Assembly: GCA_947568835.1 (NCBI GenBank) | Contig: OX387611.1 | Span: 62,001 to 126,000 of the forward strand | DNA: 64,000 nucleotides | Reading direction: 5' to 3' | Source: Protonemura montana | Lineage: Eukaryota; Arthropoda; Insecta; Plecoptera; Nemouridae | In this document: positions 23,326 to 35,514 of the stretch, piece after piece | How the letters are laid out: every line of letters starts with the position of its first letter | Position numbering within the stretch: the first letter of the stretch is position 1 | The notes under the pieces: generated by a model | The model's database searches: none | What the model saw: the letters and a program-made list of their open reading frames with translations, nothing else | What the model was told of the DNA's origin: nothing | Made by a program: the position numbers and the translations under genes

Positions 23326-23792
23326 GGACATAGACACAAACACAACAAAAACCCAGGTCGAAAGTTCTTGAGCTCAGGACACAACAGGATTAGGCCTACG
23401 GGGGAAACCTGTATAAAAAAAACGCACTATGCCTGTCACCTCAAGGGTGGTGTGGAAGAACAGGCGGGTGACAACTCACTAAAAGTAAGAAGATCCCGGT
23501 GTCACTCAAAACCATGGTCTATCCACGAGTGAAACTGCAAGTGTCAAACTTTGATTGGTTGTGTCAAGTGGTATGCTTGACTGGCTGACCTGGCTGTATT
23601 TTAAAAAGATTAGCGGACGATAGCTTCGGCTGGGTGCATACTTCATGGCTACCACGAGAGAAGAGGTCTCGACATGGTGGAGGGAACATTGAGAAAACAG
23701 GAGCAACGGACAAAGAAAGACGGAGACGAAGACCCGACGAGAGCAAGAGAGATGGCTTTGTCGAGGAACTCTTGTGCAGAAGAACATAACTG

Positions 23793-23828
23793 TGTACATA
23801 ACTTTGTACATAAGATTTCTGCAATAAA
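23793..23828 (+). terminator. Polyadenylation signal, copy 3
   Basis: AATAAA at 23823-23828 after two TGTACATA octamers. Confidence 0.55.
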
Positions 23829-23934
23829 TGGCTTAAAATTTCACTTTTTTTGATGTCTTTACCTGTGCATAATAACCTTGTGACCTTGAAATACTTTCTC
23901 ATAGTACATTTTTCCCAGGTTTGTCCCGATAGGG

Positions 23935-24805
23935 CTATGATACACCCTTAGTTTCTAAAGTTGGCAGAATTGAGAAGCTCTGTCAAGCAATATCAGCATC
24001 TCCATGGCCACTAAAAGTTAAATCTACTATTGAATATCCTATGCTAGGCCATGATATACCCATGGTAACATAAGATAGCAGAATTGAGAAGCTCTGTCAG
24101 GCGATCTCAGCATCTCCCTGGCTACCAAAAGTTAAATCTACCATTGAATATTCTATGCTAGGCCATGATATACCCGTGGTAACATAAGATATCAGAATTT
24201 AGAAGCTCCGTCAGGCGATCCTAGCATCTTAATGGCTAACAATCGTTGAATCTATTATTAAACCTCCTTGAAAGGCCATGATATATCCGTGGTATTATAA
24301 GATAGCAGAATTGAGAAGCTCTGTCAGGTGATCTCAGCATCTCCATGGCTACCAAACGTTAAATCTACCATTGAACCTCCTATGCTAGACCATGATATAC
24401 CCGTGGTAACATAAGATAGCAGAATTGAGAAGCTCTGGCAGGCGATCTGAGCATCTCCATGGCTACAGACGTTGAATCTACCATTAAACCTCCTATGCTA
24501 GGCCATGAAATATCCGTGGTTACATAAGATAGCAGAATTGAGAAGCTCTGTCAGGCGATTTCAGCATCTCCATGGCTACAAACGTTAAATCTACCATTGA
24601 ACCTCCTATGCTAGGCCATTATATACCCGTGGTTACATAAGAAAGCAGAATTGAGAAGCTCTGTCAGGCGATCTCAGCATCTCCATAGCTACCAAACTTT
24701 GAATCTACCATTGAACCTCCTATGCTAGGCCTGTATACCCGTGGTAACATAAGATTGCAGAATTGAGAAGCTCTGTCAGGCAATTTCAGCATCTCCATGG
24801 CTGAA
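23935..24805. repeat. 114-bp satellite block, units 3/4
   Basis: About seven and a half uninterrupted monomers, one more than in the 6363 block. Unit boundary at 24260. Confidence 0.95.
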
Positions 24806-25222
24806 AAACGTAAAATCATTAAATTACCATACAATTTCCATACGTTTAATCTACCATTAGGACTAGGAGGTTATAACGTCTGTAAGTGAAATGATCGCTC
24901 CCTGTATCTATTGGCATTATTCAGAAACGGGCAGGATATTGAAAAGGAGGTATTTGAGAATATGGAGAGGGCCTAAAGGAGAATGAAAAGGGTCTATGGG
25001 AGAATCGAGAAGATCTGAAGGAATATGTTGAGGGAGATGGAACAGTGCAAATTTGCACCTCAACAGTAAAACTCCTACACGCAACCCGCAGTTCAAACTT
25101 GGCTCCTCCACGCTAAAACGCCTCCACGCAACCCGCAGTGCAAACTTTTCTCCGCTTAAATGAAGAAGAAGCAGCTAAATCAACGAGCAAGAGCACGACG
25201 AGTTAACTGAGTGCAGTTGTTA
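24806..25222. other. Spacer, unit 4
   Basis: Near-identical to the unit 1 spacer. No gene seen. Confidence 0.6.
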
Positions 25223-25808
25223 CCTGTCACCAGGCTGGTAGCTCTATCAGCTGAGAGGGCTGTGACCCTCTGCAGCCCTGTCCTGTCACCAGGCTGGTAG
25301 CTCTATCAGCTGAGAGGGCTGTGACCCTCTGCAGCCCTGTCCTGTCACCAGGCTGGTAGCTCTATCAGCTGAAAGGGCTGCGACCCTCTGCAGCCCTGTT
25401 CCGTCACCAGGCTGGTAGCTCTATCAGCTGAGAGGGCTGCGACCCTCTGCAGCCCTGTCCTGTCACCAGGCTGGTAGCTCTATCAGCTGAGAGGGCTGCG
25501 ACCCTCTGCAGCCCTGTTCTGTCACCAGGCAAGTAGCTCTATCAGCTGAGAGGGCTGTGATCCTCTGCAGCACTGTCCTGTCACCAGGCTGGTAGCTCTA
25601 TCAGCTGAGAGGGCTGAAACCCTCTGCAGCCCTATCCTGTCACCAGGCTGGTAGCTCTATCAGCTGAGAGGGCTGTGAATTTCTGCAGCCCTGTCCTGTC
25701 GCCAGGCTGGTAGCTCTATCAGCTGAGAGGGCTGTGACTCTCTGCAGCCCTGTCCTGTCACCAGGCTGGTAGCTCTATCAGCTGAGAGGGCGTCGACTCT
25801 CTGTAGCC
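25223..25808. repeat. 59-bp minisatellite, unit 4 (~10 copies)
   Basis: A short array. It lacks the middle block of monomers present in units 1-3, joining an early monomer type directly to the terminal types, as expected from unequal exchange. Confidence 0.95.
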
Positions 25809-26514
25809 GTGAGGAAAGATGGTTAAGTAACTTCGGTCTGTTCACCTGTGTGCGTCGGTTTGACGTCACCAGGAGATTAAAAGCGATTTAATCTCAAATA
25901 TTTGGATAATTATTTAATCAGCCCCAAGCTTCTTCTTTTATTTGTTGAACCATACGAAACTATTATATACAAAGTAATATAAAAGCTGTGAAATCTAAAA
26001 TACAACCTATACGAAGGTTCCAGCAGCGTTAAAGCAAAGAATTAGGCTTAATTAGAGGAAATAACAGAATGGTTAATCTGTTTTTTCGGAATGCTAGGTT
26101 TCAGCCAAATTTCGCCAATTTTTTCTCAGATATGCTGGGTTCAATGATTGAATAATAACTCATTTAACAATAACAAGAATTTCACGAACAGAATAAAAAA
26201 GGTCTATTTCTTGGAGGCCTTCATCTTGGATTCAGGAATCCCACACATGTTACTAACCACCGACTCTCTGAAGAAGAAATGTGAATGCAGGTCACTGAAG
26301 TGGCAACAATGGTTGTCTAGGTGACATCGACAATCCCAACGAGGCATGGGAAACAATAAAACGCAAGAAATGTGGCGTGATGACCAAACAAAGGGGTCAT
26401 TGCCTCGGAAACTTTACTTTATTATCTAAACTTTCGACGTTTCAAGATTCGTGTGTGAAGCAGCGACATACTTTCCAATCTGATATTAATCAGCAAAGTT
26501 AAAGATCCGAAAAA
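25809..26514 (+). promoter_or_regulatory. Upstream region of gene copy 4
   Basis: CRE octamer at 25861-25868. Confidence 0.38.
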
Positions 26515-29041
26515 ATGTCTTCTTCGCCTAAGAGCACCGCGCAGGGAGCTGCAGTTAAGTCGTTGACCTGGTTCGACCAGAGTGTACAAGAAGAAGAAGC
26601 AGAAGCCAACTCTATCAAATCCTTGTCTGGGGGTCTGCAAGAGTTTGAAGACTCGAGCAGCGACCGGACAGTGAAGCCAGCTGATTGTTCCCTCGACTCC
26701 GAGGTGAACAGGACATGTGGCGAATCATCACAGCTCGAAGCCGGTGAGATAATTAATAAATAAACCAGGGATATGAACTAATGACCTGCCCAATTGGCTT
26801 CACTTTGGCCATGGTCTCGGGATCAAAAACTGTTATTTCAAATGTCAAAGAGTTATAATGTACTGAAAGGCGTGATGCATGTGATATTTTTCAACGAATA
26901 ATGAACAAGATGTTATTGTAGATTAATTTCAGACATAGATTTGCAAGCCTTATCTGTCAAATAATCATCTTGTGTGCGTGTGACAATAGAAAAATTATCG
27001 CTATCGTTTATACCACGAAGCTGCTGAAGAAGAATTGAACGTGACTGACGGGTCCAATAAATCCGATCTGCACCGGTTTGTTTGTCCACAGATCCTAGTG
27101 TTGGAGCTGAGGAAGTCTCCGTTACCAAAAAAAATGAAGATCTTGTTGGCGATGAGATGCATTGCCATGAACAGCACTGCCAAGAAGAACCCTTGGCTTC
27201 CAATAAGCCCATGGATAACATCATTGACACCATTGCAGACACCAAAGACCAGGAAGCCGAGGAAGGTGTGGCTAAAAACATGGTTGCGGCGGAGAACGAC
27301 AGCCACGACCTGTACTGGTCGGACCTCTTGGAGGATCTGTACATGGACGTCATCGCATCTGACAGCATTCCGCTGAGCAGAGGCAGAACTATGTTCAGTA
27401 AGTACATACCAGCAGCAGATCATGGCATGCCAGCTGCAAGATGTCATAGTAAACTGTTAAGCGTGTTGTTAACACCGGTTCTCATGAGATCACCAAAGTC
27501 TAGGAATACTGTGCTGGTGCAGGATTTGGATAGGTGACCATCGTACACATGACCAGTTTTTTTCGGAAAAGATGTTGCAAGGATAAAATTTGTATTGCAA
27601 CTCCACTTGACTTGCTTTTCAACCGCTCTATCAATAGATTTGTCTAGGACTTCTGTTGTTCAAGTTGTACCGTCCTTTGGAACGGACGTTAGGCCGGACG
27701 TCCCTTGGTCTTTGACAGAAGTAGGCTACTTGCCGGTTCAGGATTTCCTCGCCACCCTTTTGGGTTAGGTTATTTATCCATTTATTTATTAACGCCATTA
27801 GACTTGTGCCACAGGGCCTGTTGTCAAGACAGTTCGTCGTTAAACACAATAATAAAGCAAGATGTTAAAGAAATTCCGGCTTGACATGGGTTACTTATTA
27901 GCGCGTCTTTCTGCAGAGATGAACGCTGGGGATTTAGTCGAGGAAGAAGAAATGAACTTTATTCACGAATGCCTGTCCGCCCTGAACCCAAACGAGACAA
28001 TCGCTGATGCAATTAACGGAGATCGTCTAGAAAATCCAAATCATAGCGATGGTAAGTAGATTGCATTTCATTTGCCTGCTTTTTCCTTCTCTTACCAGTC
28101 TTTCAAGAATAGTCATTGTTGTAATTCAACGCGTCATATTCTGGGTATGTGCTCTCCTGACTCGGTACATATGAAGGAAAATATGACCGGTATATACTTG
28201 GGAGCAATCAGTTTACAAGTTGGATATCTCGGTAGATACAAGTTGGGGTTGGATTGATTCGTGGTTTGTTCTAGAATATAAGAAGCTATCGCGCTATTTA
28301 CTTATATTTAAACACTCACCACTTACCACTTGAAGATTTCCTAGTGATGGCCTTGTAAACTTTCTTCCTGTTATGTGCGTTCCTTTGTGCCCTACCGTTG
28401 TGTGTTACGAGTCCTGATCAGTTCTGTTCTTTATGTTTCAAGATGAAACTACCGACGTCACACTGGCTTACTGCGAGCGGGCTTCTGCTGATGAGAAGCC
28501 GAGCGGTGAACCAACATCTCTCTCCAATCACCCTGACATCGGGATATCGGACCTCTCTTCTTCTGGATGTTCGGCCGTCGTCCCCCAGCCTGGGGTTTCT
28601 TCATCAGTAGAAGAAGCAGTCCAAGATCTGCACGATCTACAGCGAGTTCAAGGTGTGGAAAATATGGAGCCAACTGAACCAGCAATGATGATTGATCCGC
28701 CAGCTGTTCACCTCCTGGTAGCTTTTTATCAGGAAAAAGTGGAGGAACAAATAGAGAAACTGAACGACGAAGAAAAGAAAAAAGAAGAAGGCAAAGGTGA
28801 TTGCTTTGAAATATTGACATTGGAAGCTGATAGAGACAATAGAAAAGAGGATGCAGGACCTGACCAACTCTGCGAGGTCGATAAATCAGATTGTCTTAAA
28901 GAGTCTGTTTACGACTGGAAAGACAATATTTCGGAGCACGGAAAACGTCTTAGCGCATGGCGAAGGTTCGTGCGATGCATGCGGCGTTGCGTGCCGTGCG
29001 TTGGCCAACGCAAAGGCTCGAAGCCCTATGGTTCGAACTAG
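26515..29041 (+). CDS. Tandem-array gene, copy 4, long isoform
   Basis: Exons 26515-26743, 27092-27397 and 28443-29041, 377 aa. The E1 donor is GTGAGA rather than GTGAGT, and the residue before it is changed (QLEAG). Intron 1 holds more substitutions than in other copies near 26990-27060, and the E2 acceptor context reads CACAG/ATCC. The E2 protein equals copy 1. Confidence 0.6.
27862..29041 (+). CDS. Tandem-array gene, copy 4, short isoform
   Basis: E3 27862-28051 plus E4 28443-29041, intact; same E4 protein as copy 3. Confidence 0.54.
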
Positions 29042-29157
29042 TGTCAGAGTGACACGGTGTCTTGAGTAAGGGGACCTAGACCTAGGGGAAAAAACAAAAA
29101 AACTCACAAACACAACCAAACACACTGCCACTGACACTGACAAAGACTCTAACAATA

Positions 29158-29665
29158 GACTTGAAAAAGGATATTCTAGCCCGAAGGCCCAAAGTCAAGG
29201 TACGAATGCCCTTGCCTTTGGGTCCTTAGGGCTAGCAATCATCCAAGCCACGACCACCTTGGCATTCAAGCAAAAACACTCTTACATGACTTAAACACCT
29301 ACAAACTCACTGACACCGAAAAAGACATAACAATAAGACTTGAAAAAGGAGATTCTAGCCCGAAGGCCCAAAGTCAAGGTACGAATGCCCTTGCCTTTGG
29401 GTCCTTAGGGCTAGCAATTATCCAAGCCACGACCACCTTGGCATTCAAGCAAAAACACTCTTACATGACTTACACATCTACAAACTCACTGACACCGACA
29501 AAGACATAACAATAAGACTTGAAAAAGGAGATTCTAGCCCGAAGGCCCAAAGTCAAGGTACGAATGCCCTTGGCTTCGGGTCCTAAGAGCTAGCAATCCT
29601 CCAAGCCACGACCATCTTGGCACTCAAGCAAAAACACTCTTACATGACTTACACACCTTCACGGA
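29158..29665 (+). repeat. 179-bp repeats in the 3' UTR, copy 4
   Basis: Three copies matching copies 1 and 3. Confidence 0.9.
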
Positions 29666-30129
29666 CATAGACACAAACACAACAAAAACCCAGGTCGAAA
29701 GTTCTTGAGCTCAGGACACAACAGGATTAGGCCTACGGGGGAAACCTGTATAAAAAAAACGCACTATGCCTGTCACCTCAAGGGTGGTGTGGAAGAACAG
29801 GCGGGTGACAACTCACTAAAAGTAAGAAGATCCCGGTGTCACTCAAAACCATGGTCTATCCACGAGTGAAACTGCAAGTGTCAAACTTTGATTGGTTGTG
29901 TCAAGTGGTATGCTTGACTGGCTGACCTGGCTGTATTTTAAAAAGATTAGCGGACGATAGCTTCGGCTGGGTGCATACTTCATGGCTACCACGAGAGAAG
30001 AGGTCTCGACATGGTGGAGGGAACATTGAGAAAACAGGAGCAACGGACAAAGAAAGACGGAGACGAAGACCCGACGAGAGCAAGAGAGATGGCTTTGTCG
30101 AGGAACTCTTGTGCAGAAGAACATAACTG

Positions 30130-30165
30130 TGTACATAACTTTGTACATAAGATTTCTGCAATAAA
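30130..30165 (+). terminator. Polyadenylation signal, copy 4
   Basis: AATAAA at 30160-30165 after two TGTACATA octamers. Confidence 0.55.
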
Positions 30166-30274
30166 TGGCTTAAAATTTCACTTTTTTTGATGTCTTTACC
30201 TGTGCATAATAACCTTGTGACCTTGAAATACTTTCTCATAGTACATTTTTCCCAGGTTTGTCCCGATAGGGCTA

Positions 30275-30697
30275 TGATACACCCTTAGTTTCTAAAGTTG
30301 GCAGAATTGAGAAGCTCTGTCAAGCAATATCAGCATCTCCATGGCCACTAAAAGTTAAATCTACTATTGAATATCCTATGCTAGGCCATGATATACCCAT
30401 GGTAACATAAGATAGCAGAATTGAGAAGCTCTGTCAGGCGATCTCAGCATCTCCCTGGCTACCAAAAGTTAAATCTACCATTGAATATTCTATGCTAGGC
30501 CATGATATACCCGTGGTAACATAAGATATCAGAATTTAGAAGCTCCGTCAGGCGATCCTAGCATCTTAATGGCTAACAAACGTTGAATCTATTATTAAAC
30601 CTCCTTGAAAGGCCATGATATATCCGTGGTATTATAAGATAGCAGAATTGAGAAGCTCTGTCAGGTGATCTCAGCATCTCCATGGCTACCAAACGTT
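30275..30697. repeat. 114-bp satellite block, left of LINE B
   Basis: About four monomers. The block stops inside a monomer at ACCAAACG and resumes at 32711 with TTGAATCTACC. Unit boundary at 30597. Confidence 0.93.
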
Positions 30698-32710
30698 TAT
30701 TTATTTATTTATTTATTTATTATTTTCCGTCGCACAGTATTCAGGTACATAATATTTTAACATACAAGTTAGGCTCACTCCATAATAGTTTTATTTTTTA
30801 AATAAAGCCGGAGTCTTGGAAATAGTCAGGTTATAAATCATGTCATAAAATACAATAAAATGTTATAGTTTACAGTATAGTTATAAACAGTTTGTTCCCT
30901 TTAAATAGTCATTAATGCTATAAAAAGCGTTATTCATTAGGTAGTTTTTATTTTACATTTGTACACATCTCTGCTTACATCTAGAGTTTTGAGATGATTC
31001 GGGAGACCGTTGTATATATGGACTCCGATTCTGGAGGGGTCTCTTGCTGTTACTGTGAGGCGGCTCATTGGTGGATGTATATCGTCCCGGGACCTTGTGT
31101 TCTTGTCATGGATCGTATTATTTTTTAAGAAGTGTGTTGGATTGTCCTTTACAAAGAGCAATATGTTTAGGAGGTACAAGCATGGTAACGTTAGAATCTG
31201 TTTCCTTACGAATATTTTCTTGCATGACACCTTTCTTCCAACCCTCTGTATAATGCGTAGCGCTCTTTTCTGTTTCCTAAAAATTCGTTCAGCAAATATT
31301 GACCCTCCCCACAAGACAATGCCATAGGTAATTAGGGATTGTATGTTTGCGAAGAACGCGATTCTTCGCGTCGCCTCATTATTGAATCTGGATATTATTC
31401 TGAGTGCGTAGCAGGCTGAACTGAGCTTTTTTTCTAAGTCTATCAGGTGTGGTTTCCACTTCAGTTTAAAATCTATTGTGAATCCCAGAAATTTACTATT
31501 CTCTACTATTTCCATTTCCTGGCACTCCAGCTGTTTCCCAATCGTGTGGAATGTCATTATTTGGGCTTTGTCTTCGTTTGATTATAGCTTATTAGCAGAG
31601 AAATAGTTGTTAATGCATTCTGAGACTTCGGTAAGGTTTGTGATGAGCTCATTTCTGTTGCTACCGTGCACCACGACACTCGTGTCATCTGCAAATAGGA
31701 TTGGTTCGCTGATGTTTAGTGGTAAGTTCGCTACGAGGTCATTTACATATAGACTGAACAGTATTGGGGCCAGTATGCTCCCTTGCGGTAATCCGGTTTT
31801 AACTGATCCCCACTCTGACCTGTAAGTGTCGTCATTGATTGTTACCCTTTGCTTCCTATTTGAGATGTATGACCTAATCCATTCCAGAGCTAACCCTCTG
31901 ATGCCATAATAATCGAGTTTCAGTAATAGAGTGTTGTGTTGAATAGTGTCAAATGCCTTTGACAGGTCGAACATGATCGTCCCCCTGTGTTGTTTAGCTT
32001 CTAGTGCCTCCGCTACTCGGTGTGCTAGGCTGAAGGCTGCGGTGGTGGTTGACCGGTTTTTTCTAAATCCATGCTGTTGTTTACAGAGTATGCTGTTGTT
32101 TTCTGTGAATGCTAGGAGTCGCGTGTAGAATATTTTTGATATAATCTTCGCAAAATTACTTAACAATGAAATAGGGCGATAATTGTTCATCTCTAACTCA
32201 CTGCCTTTATTCTTATATACGGGTTTGACTGAAGCCCAAGTTGCTATGTGCGGATATTTGCCTTCTCTGAAGGACTGGTTACATATGTGTGCCAACGGAG
32301 CTGCTATAGCTGGGCCTACTTGTTTAATTATTGCTGCCGGGACCCCATCCCACCCTGAGGACCATTTGCGCTTGGTTTCCCCTATTGTTTGCGCAACTTC
32401 CCAAGCATTAGTCGGGTTAAGTTCCATGCAGCTTCTTGGTGGCTGTATGTTTTTTTCGAGCATTTTCTTGCAGTTTGATGTCGTGTCACTCTTCGTGTCT
32501 ACCAACGAATCCGCCATCTCGATGAAGAATCTGTTGAGTGATTCTGCTACTTCCTTTCCTTTCCAAATAACTCGTCCTTCTGTTTCTATTTTCAGTTCGT
32601 CTTCTGCGTTCCTCCGTGGTTTCTTCTTCCCCAGTTGCTTGCTTAGTATTTGCCATGTGGCTTTGCCTTTGTTGGTGGCCTTTTTTATAAACCCTTCATT
32701 GTATAAACCC
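30698..32710 (-). mobile_element. LINE B: 5'-truncated non-LTR retrotransposon
   Basis: About 2.0 kb inserted in a satellite monomer. Read on the minus strand, the 3' end is a (TAAA)n microsatellite (TTTATTTATTTATTTA on the plus strand from 30696). The endonuclease region and any ORF1 are missing, so it is a typical 5'-truncated copy. Tail and RT suggest a CR1/Jockey-group LINE. No clear target duplication was found. Confidence 0.93.
30937..32710 (-). pseudogene. LINE B ORF2 fragment (reverse transcriptase), one in-frame stop
   Basis: The frame is open from the truncated 5' end at about 32710 down to 30937, except for one TAA at 31582-31584 after NNYFSANKL. RT motifs are present: NNYRPISLLSNFAKIISK, QHGFRKNRST, FDLSKAFDTIQH, GLPQGSILAPILFSLYVND, FADDTS. 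The C-terminal domain continues in the same frame after the stop (ITYGIVLWGG, LPCLYLLNILLF). Without endonuclease and with the stop, it is not functional. Confidence 0.9.
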
Positions 32711-33158
32711 TTGAATCTACCATTGAACCTACTATGCTAGACCATGATATACCCGTGGTAACATAAGATAGCAGAATTGAGAAGCTCTGGCAGGCGATCT
32801 GAGCATCTCCATGGCTACAGACGTTGAATCTACCATTGAACCTCCTATGCAAGGCCATGATATATCCGTGGTTACATAAATTGCAGAATTGAGAAGCTCT
32901 GTCAGGCGATTTCAGCATCTCCATGGCTACAAACGTTGAATCTACCATTGAACCTCCTATGCTAGGCCATTATATACCCGTGGTAACATAAGAAAGCAGA
33001 ATTGAGAAGCTCTGTCAGGCGATCTCAGCATCTCCATAGCTACCAAACTTTGAATCTACCATTGAACCTCCTATGCTAGGCCTGTATACCCGTGGTAACA
33101 TAAGATTGCAGAATTGAGAAGCTCTGTCAGGCAATTTCAGCATCTCCATGGCTGAAAA
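32711..33158. repeat. 114-bp satellite block, right of LINE B
   Basis: Four monomers continuing the block broken at 30697. Confidence 0.94.
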
Positions 33159-33573
33159 ACGTAAAATCATTAAATTACCATACAATTTCCATACGTTTAA
33201 TCTACCATTAGGACTAGGAGGTTATAACGTCTGTAAGTGAAATGATCGCTCCCTGTATCTATTGGCATTATTCAGAAACGGGCAGGATATTGAAAAGGAG
33301 GTATTTGAGAATATGGAGAGGGCCTAAAGGAGAATGAAAAGGGTCTATGGGAGAATCGAGAAGATCTGAAGGAATATGTTGAGGGAGATGGAACAGTGCA
33401 AATTTGCACCTCAACAGTAAAACTCCTACACGCAACCCGCAGTTCAAACTTGGCTCCTCCACGCTAAAACGCCTCCACGCAACCCGCAGTGCAAACTTTT
33501 CTCCGCTTAAATGAAGAAGAAGCAGCTAAATCAACGAGCAAGAGCACGACGAGTTAACTGAGTGCAGTTGTTA
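33159..33573. other. Spacer, unit 5
   Basis: Near-identical to the unit 1 spacer. No gene seen. Confidence 0.6.
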
Positions 33574-34808
33574 CCTGTCACCAGGCTGGTAGCACTATCA
33601 GCTGAGAGGGCTGTGACCCTCTGCAGCCCTGTCCTGTCACCAGGCTGGTAGCTCTATCAGCTGAGAGGGCTGTGACCCTCTGCAGCACTGTCCTGTCACC
33701 AGGCTGGTAGCTCTATCAGCTGAAAGGGCTGCGACCCTCTGCAGCCCTGTTCCGTCACCAGGCTGGTAGCTCTATCAGCTAAGAGGGCTGCGACCCTCTG
33801 CAGCCCTGTCCTGTCACCAGGCTGGTAGCTCTATCAGCTGAGAGGGCTGCGACCCTCTGCAGCCCTGTACTGTCACCAGGCTGGTAGCTCTATCAGCTGA
33901 GAGGGCTGTGATCCTCTGCAGCACTGTCCTGTCACCAGGCTGGTAGCTCTATCAGCTGAGAGGGCTGAAACCCTCTGCAGCCCTATCCTGTCACCAGGCT
34001 GGTAGCTCTATCAGCTGAGAGGGCTGTGACCCTCTGCAGCCCTGTCCTGTCACCAGGCTGGAAGCTCTATCAGCTGAGAGGGCTGTGACCCTCTGCAGCC
34101 CTGTCTTGACACTAGGCAGGTAGCTCTATCAGCTGAGATGGCTGCGAACCTCTGCAGCCCTGTCCTGTCACCAGGCTGGAAGCTCTATCAGCTGAGAGGG
34201 CTGTGACCTTCTGCAGCCCTGTCCTGTCGCCAGGCTGGTAGCTCTATCAGCTGAGATGGCTGCGATCCTCTGCAGACCTGTCCTGTCAACAGGCTGGTAG
34301 CTCTATCAGCTGAGATGGCTGTGACCCTCTGCAGCCCTGTCCTGTCACCAGGCTGGAAGCTCTATCAGCTGAGAGGGCTGTGACCCTCTGCAGCCCTGTC
34401 TTGACACTAGGCAGGTAGCTCTATCAGCTGAGAAGGCTGCGAACCTCTGCAGCCCTGTCCTGTCACCAGGCTGGTAGCTCTATCAGCTGAGAGGGCTGTG
34501 ACCTTCTGCAGCCCTGTCCTGTCGCCAGGCTGGTAGCTCTATCAGCTGAGATGGCTGCGATCCTCTGCAGACCTGTCCTGTCACCAGGCTGGTAGCTCTA
34601 TCAGCTGAGATGGCTGCGATCCTCTGCAGCCCTGTCCTGTCACCAGGCTGGAAGCTCTATTAGCTGAGAGGGCTGTGACCTTCTGCAGCCCTGTCCTGTC
34701 GCCAGGCTGGTAGCTCTATCAGCTGAGAGGGCTGTGACTCTCTGCAGCCCTGTCCTGTCACCAGGCTGGTAGCTCTATCAGCTGAGAGGGCGTCGACTCT
34801 CTGTAGCC
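33574..34808. repeat. 59-bp minisatellite, unit 5 (~21 copies)
   Basis: The longest array. A block of monomer variants, including the distinctive GTCTTGACACTAGGCAGG type, appears twice (near 34105 and 34398). This points to an internal duplication of about five monomers. Confidence 0.95.
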
Positions 34809-35514
34809 GTGAGGAAAGATGGTTAAGTAACTTCGGTCTGTTCACCTGTGTGCGTCGGTTTGACGTCACCAGGAGATTAAAAGCGATTAAATCTCAAATA
34901 TTTGGATAATTATTTAATCAGCCCCAAGCTTCTTCTTTTATTTGTTGAACCATACGAAACTATTATATACAAAGTAATATAAAAGCTGTGCAATCTAAAA
35001 TACAACCTATACGAAGGTTCCAGCAGCGTTAAAGCAAAGAATTAGGCTTAATTAGAGGAAATAACAGAATGGTTAATCTGTTTTTTCGGAATGCTAGGTT
35101 TCAGCCAAATTGCGCCAATTTTTTCTCAGATATGCTGGGTTCAATGATTGAATAATAACTTATTTAACAATAACAAGAATTTCACGAACAGAATAAAAAA
35201 GGTCTATTTCTTGGAGGCCTTCATCTTGGATTCAGGAATCCCACACATGTGAATAACCACTGACTCTCTGGAGAAGAATTGTGAATGCAGGTCACTGAAG
35301 TGGCAACAATGGTTGTCTAGGTGACATCGACAATCCCAACGAGGCATGGGAAACAATAAAACGCAAGAAATGTGGCGTGAAGACCAAACAAAGGGGTCAT
35401 TGCCTCGGAAACTTTACTTTATTATCTAAACTTTCGACGTTTCAAGATTCGTGTGTGAAGCAGCGACATACTTTCCAATCTGATATTAATCAGCAAAGTT
35501 AAAGATCCGAAAAA
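34809..35514 (+). promoter_or_regulatory. Upstream region of gene copy 5
   Basis: CRE octamer at 34861-34868. One base change in the following inverted repeat (GCGATTAAATC) breaks its perfect symmetry; copy 6 shares it. Confidence 0.38.
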
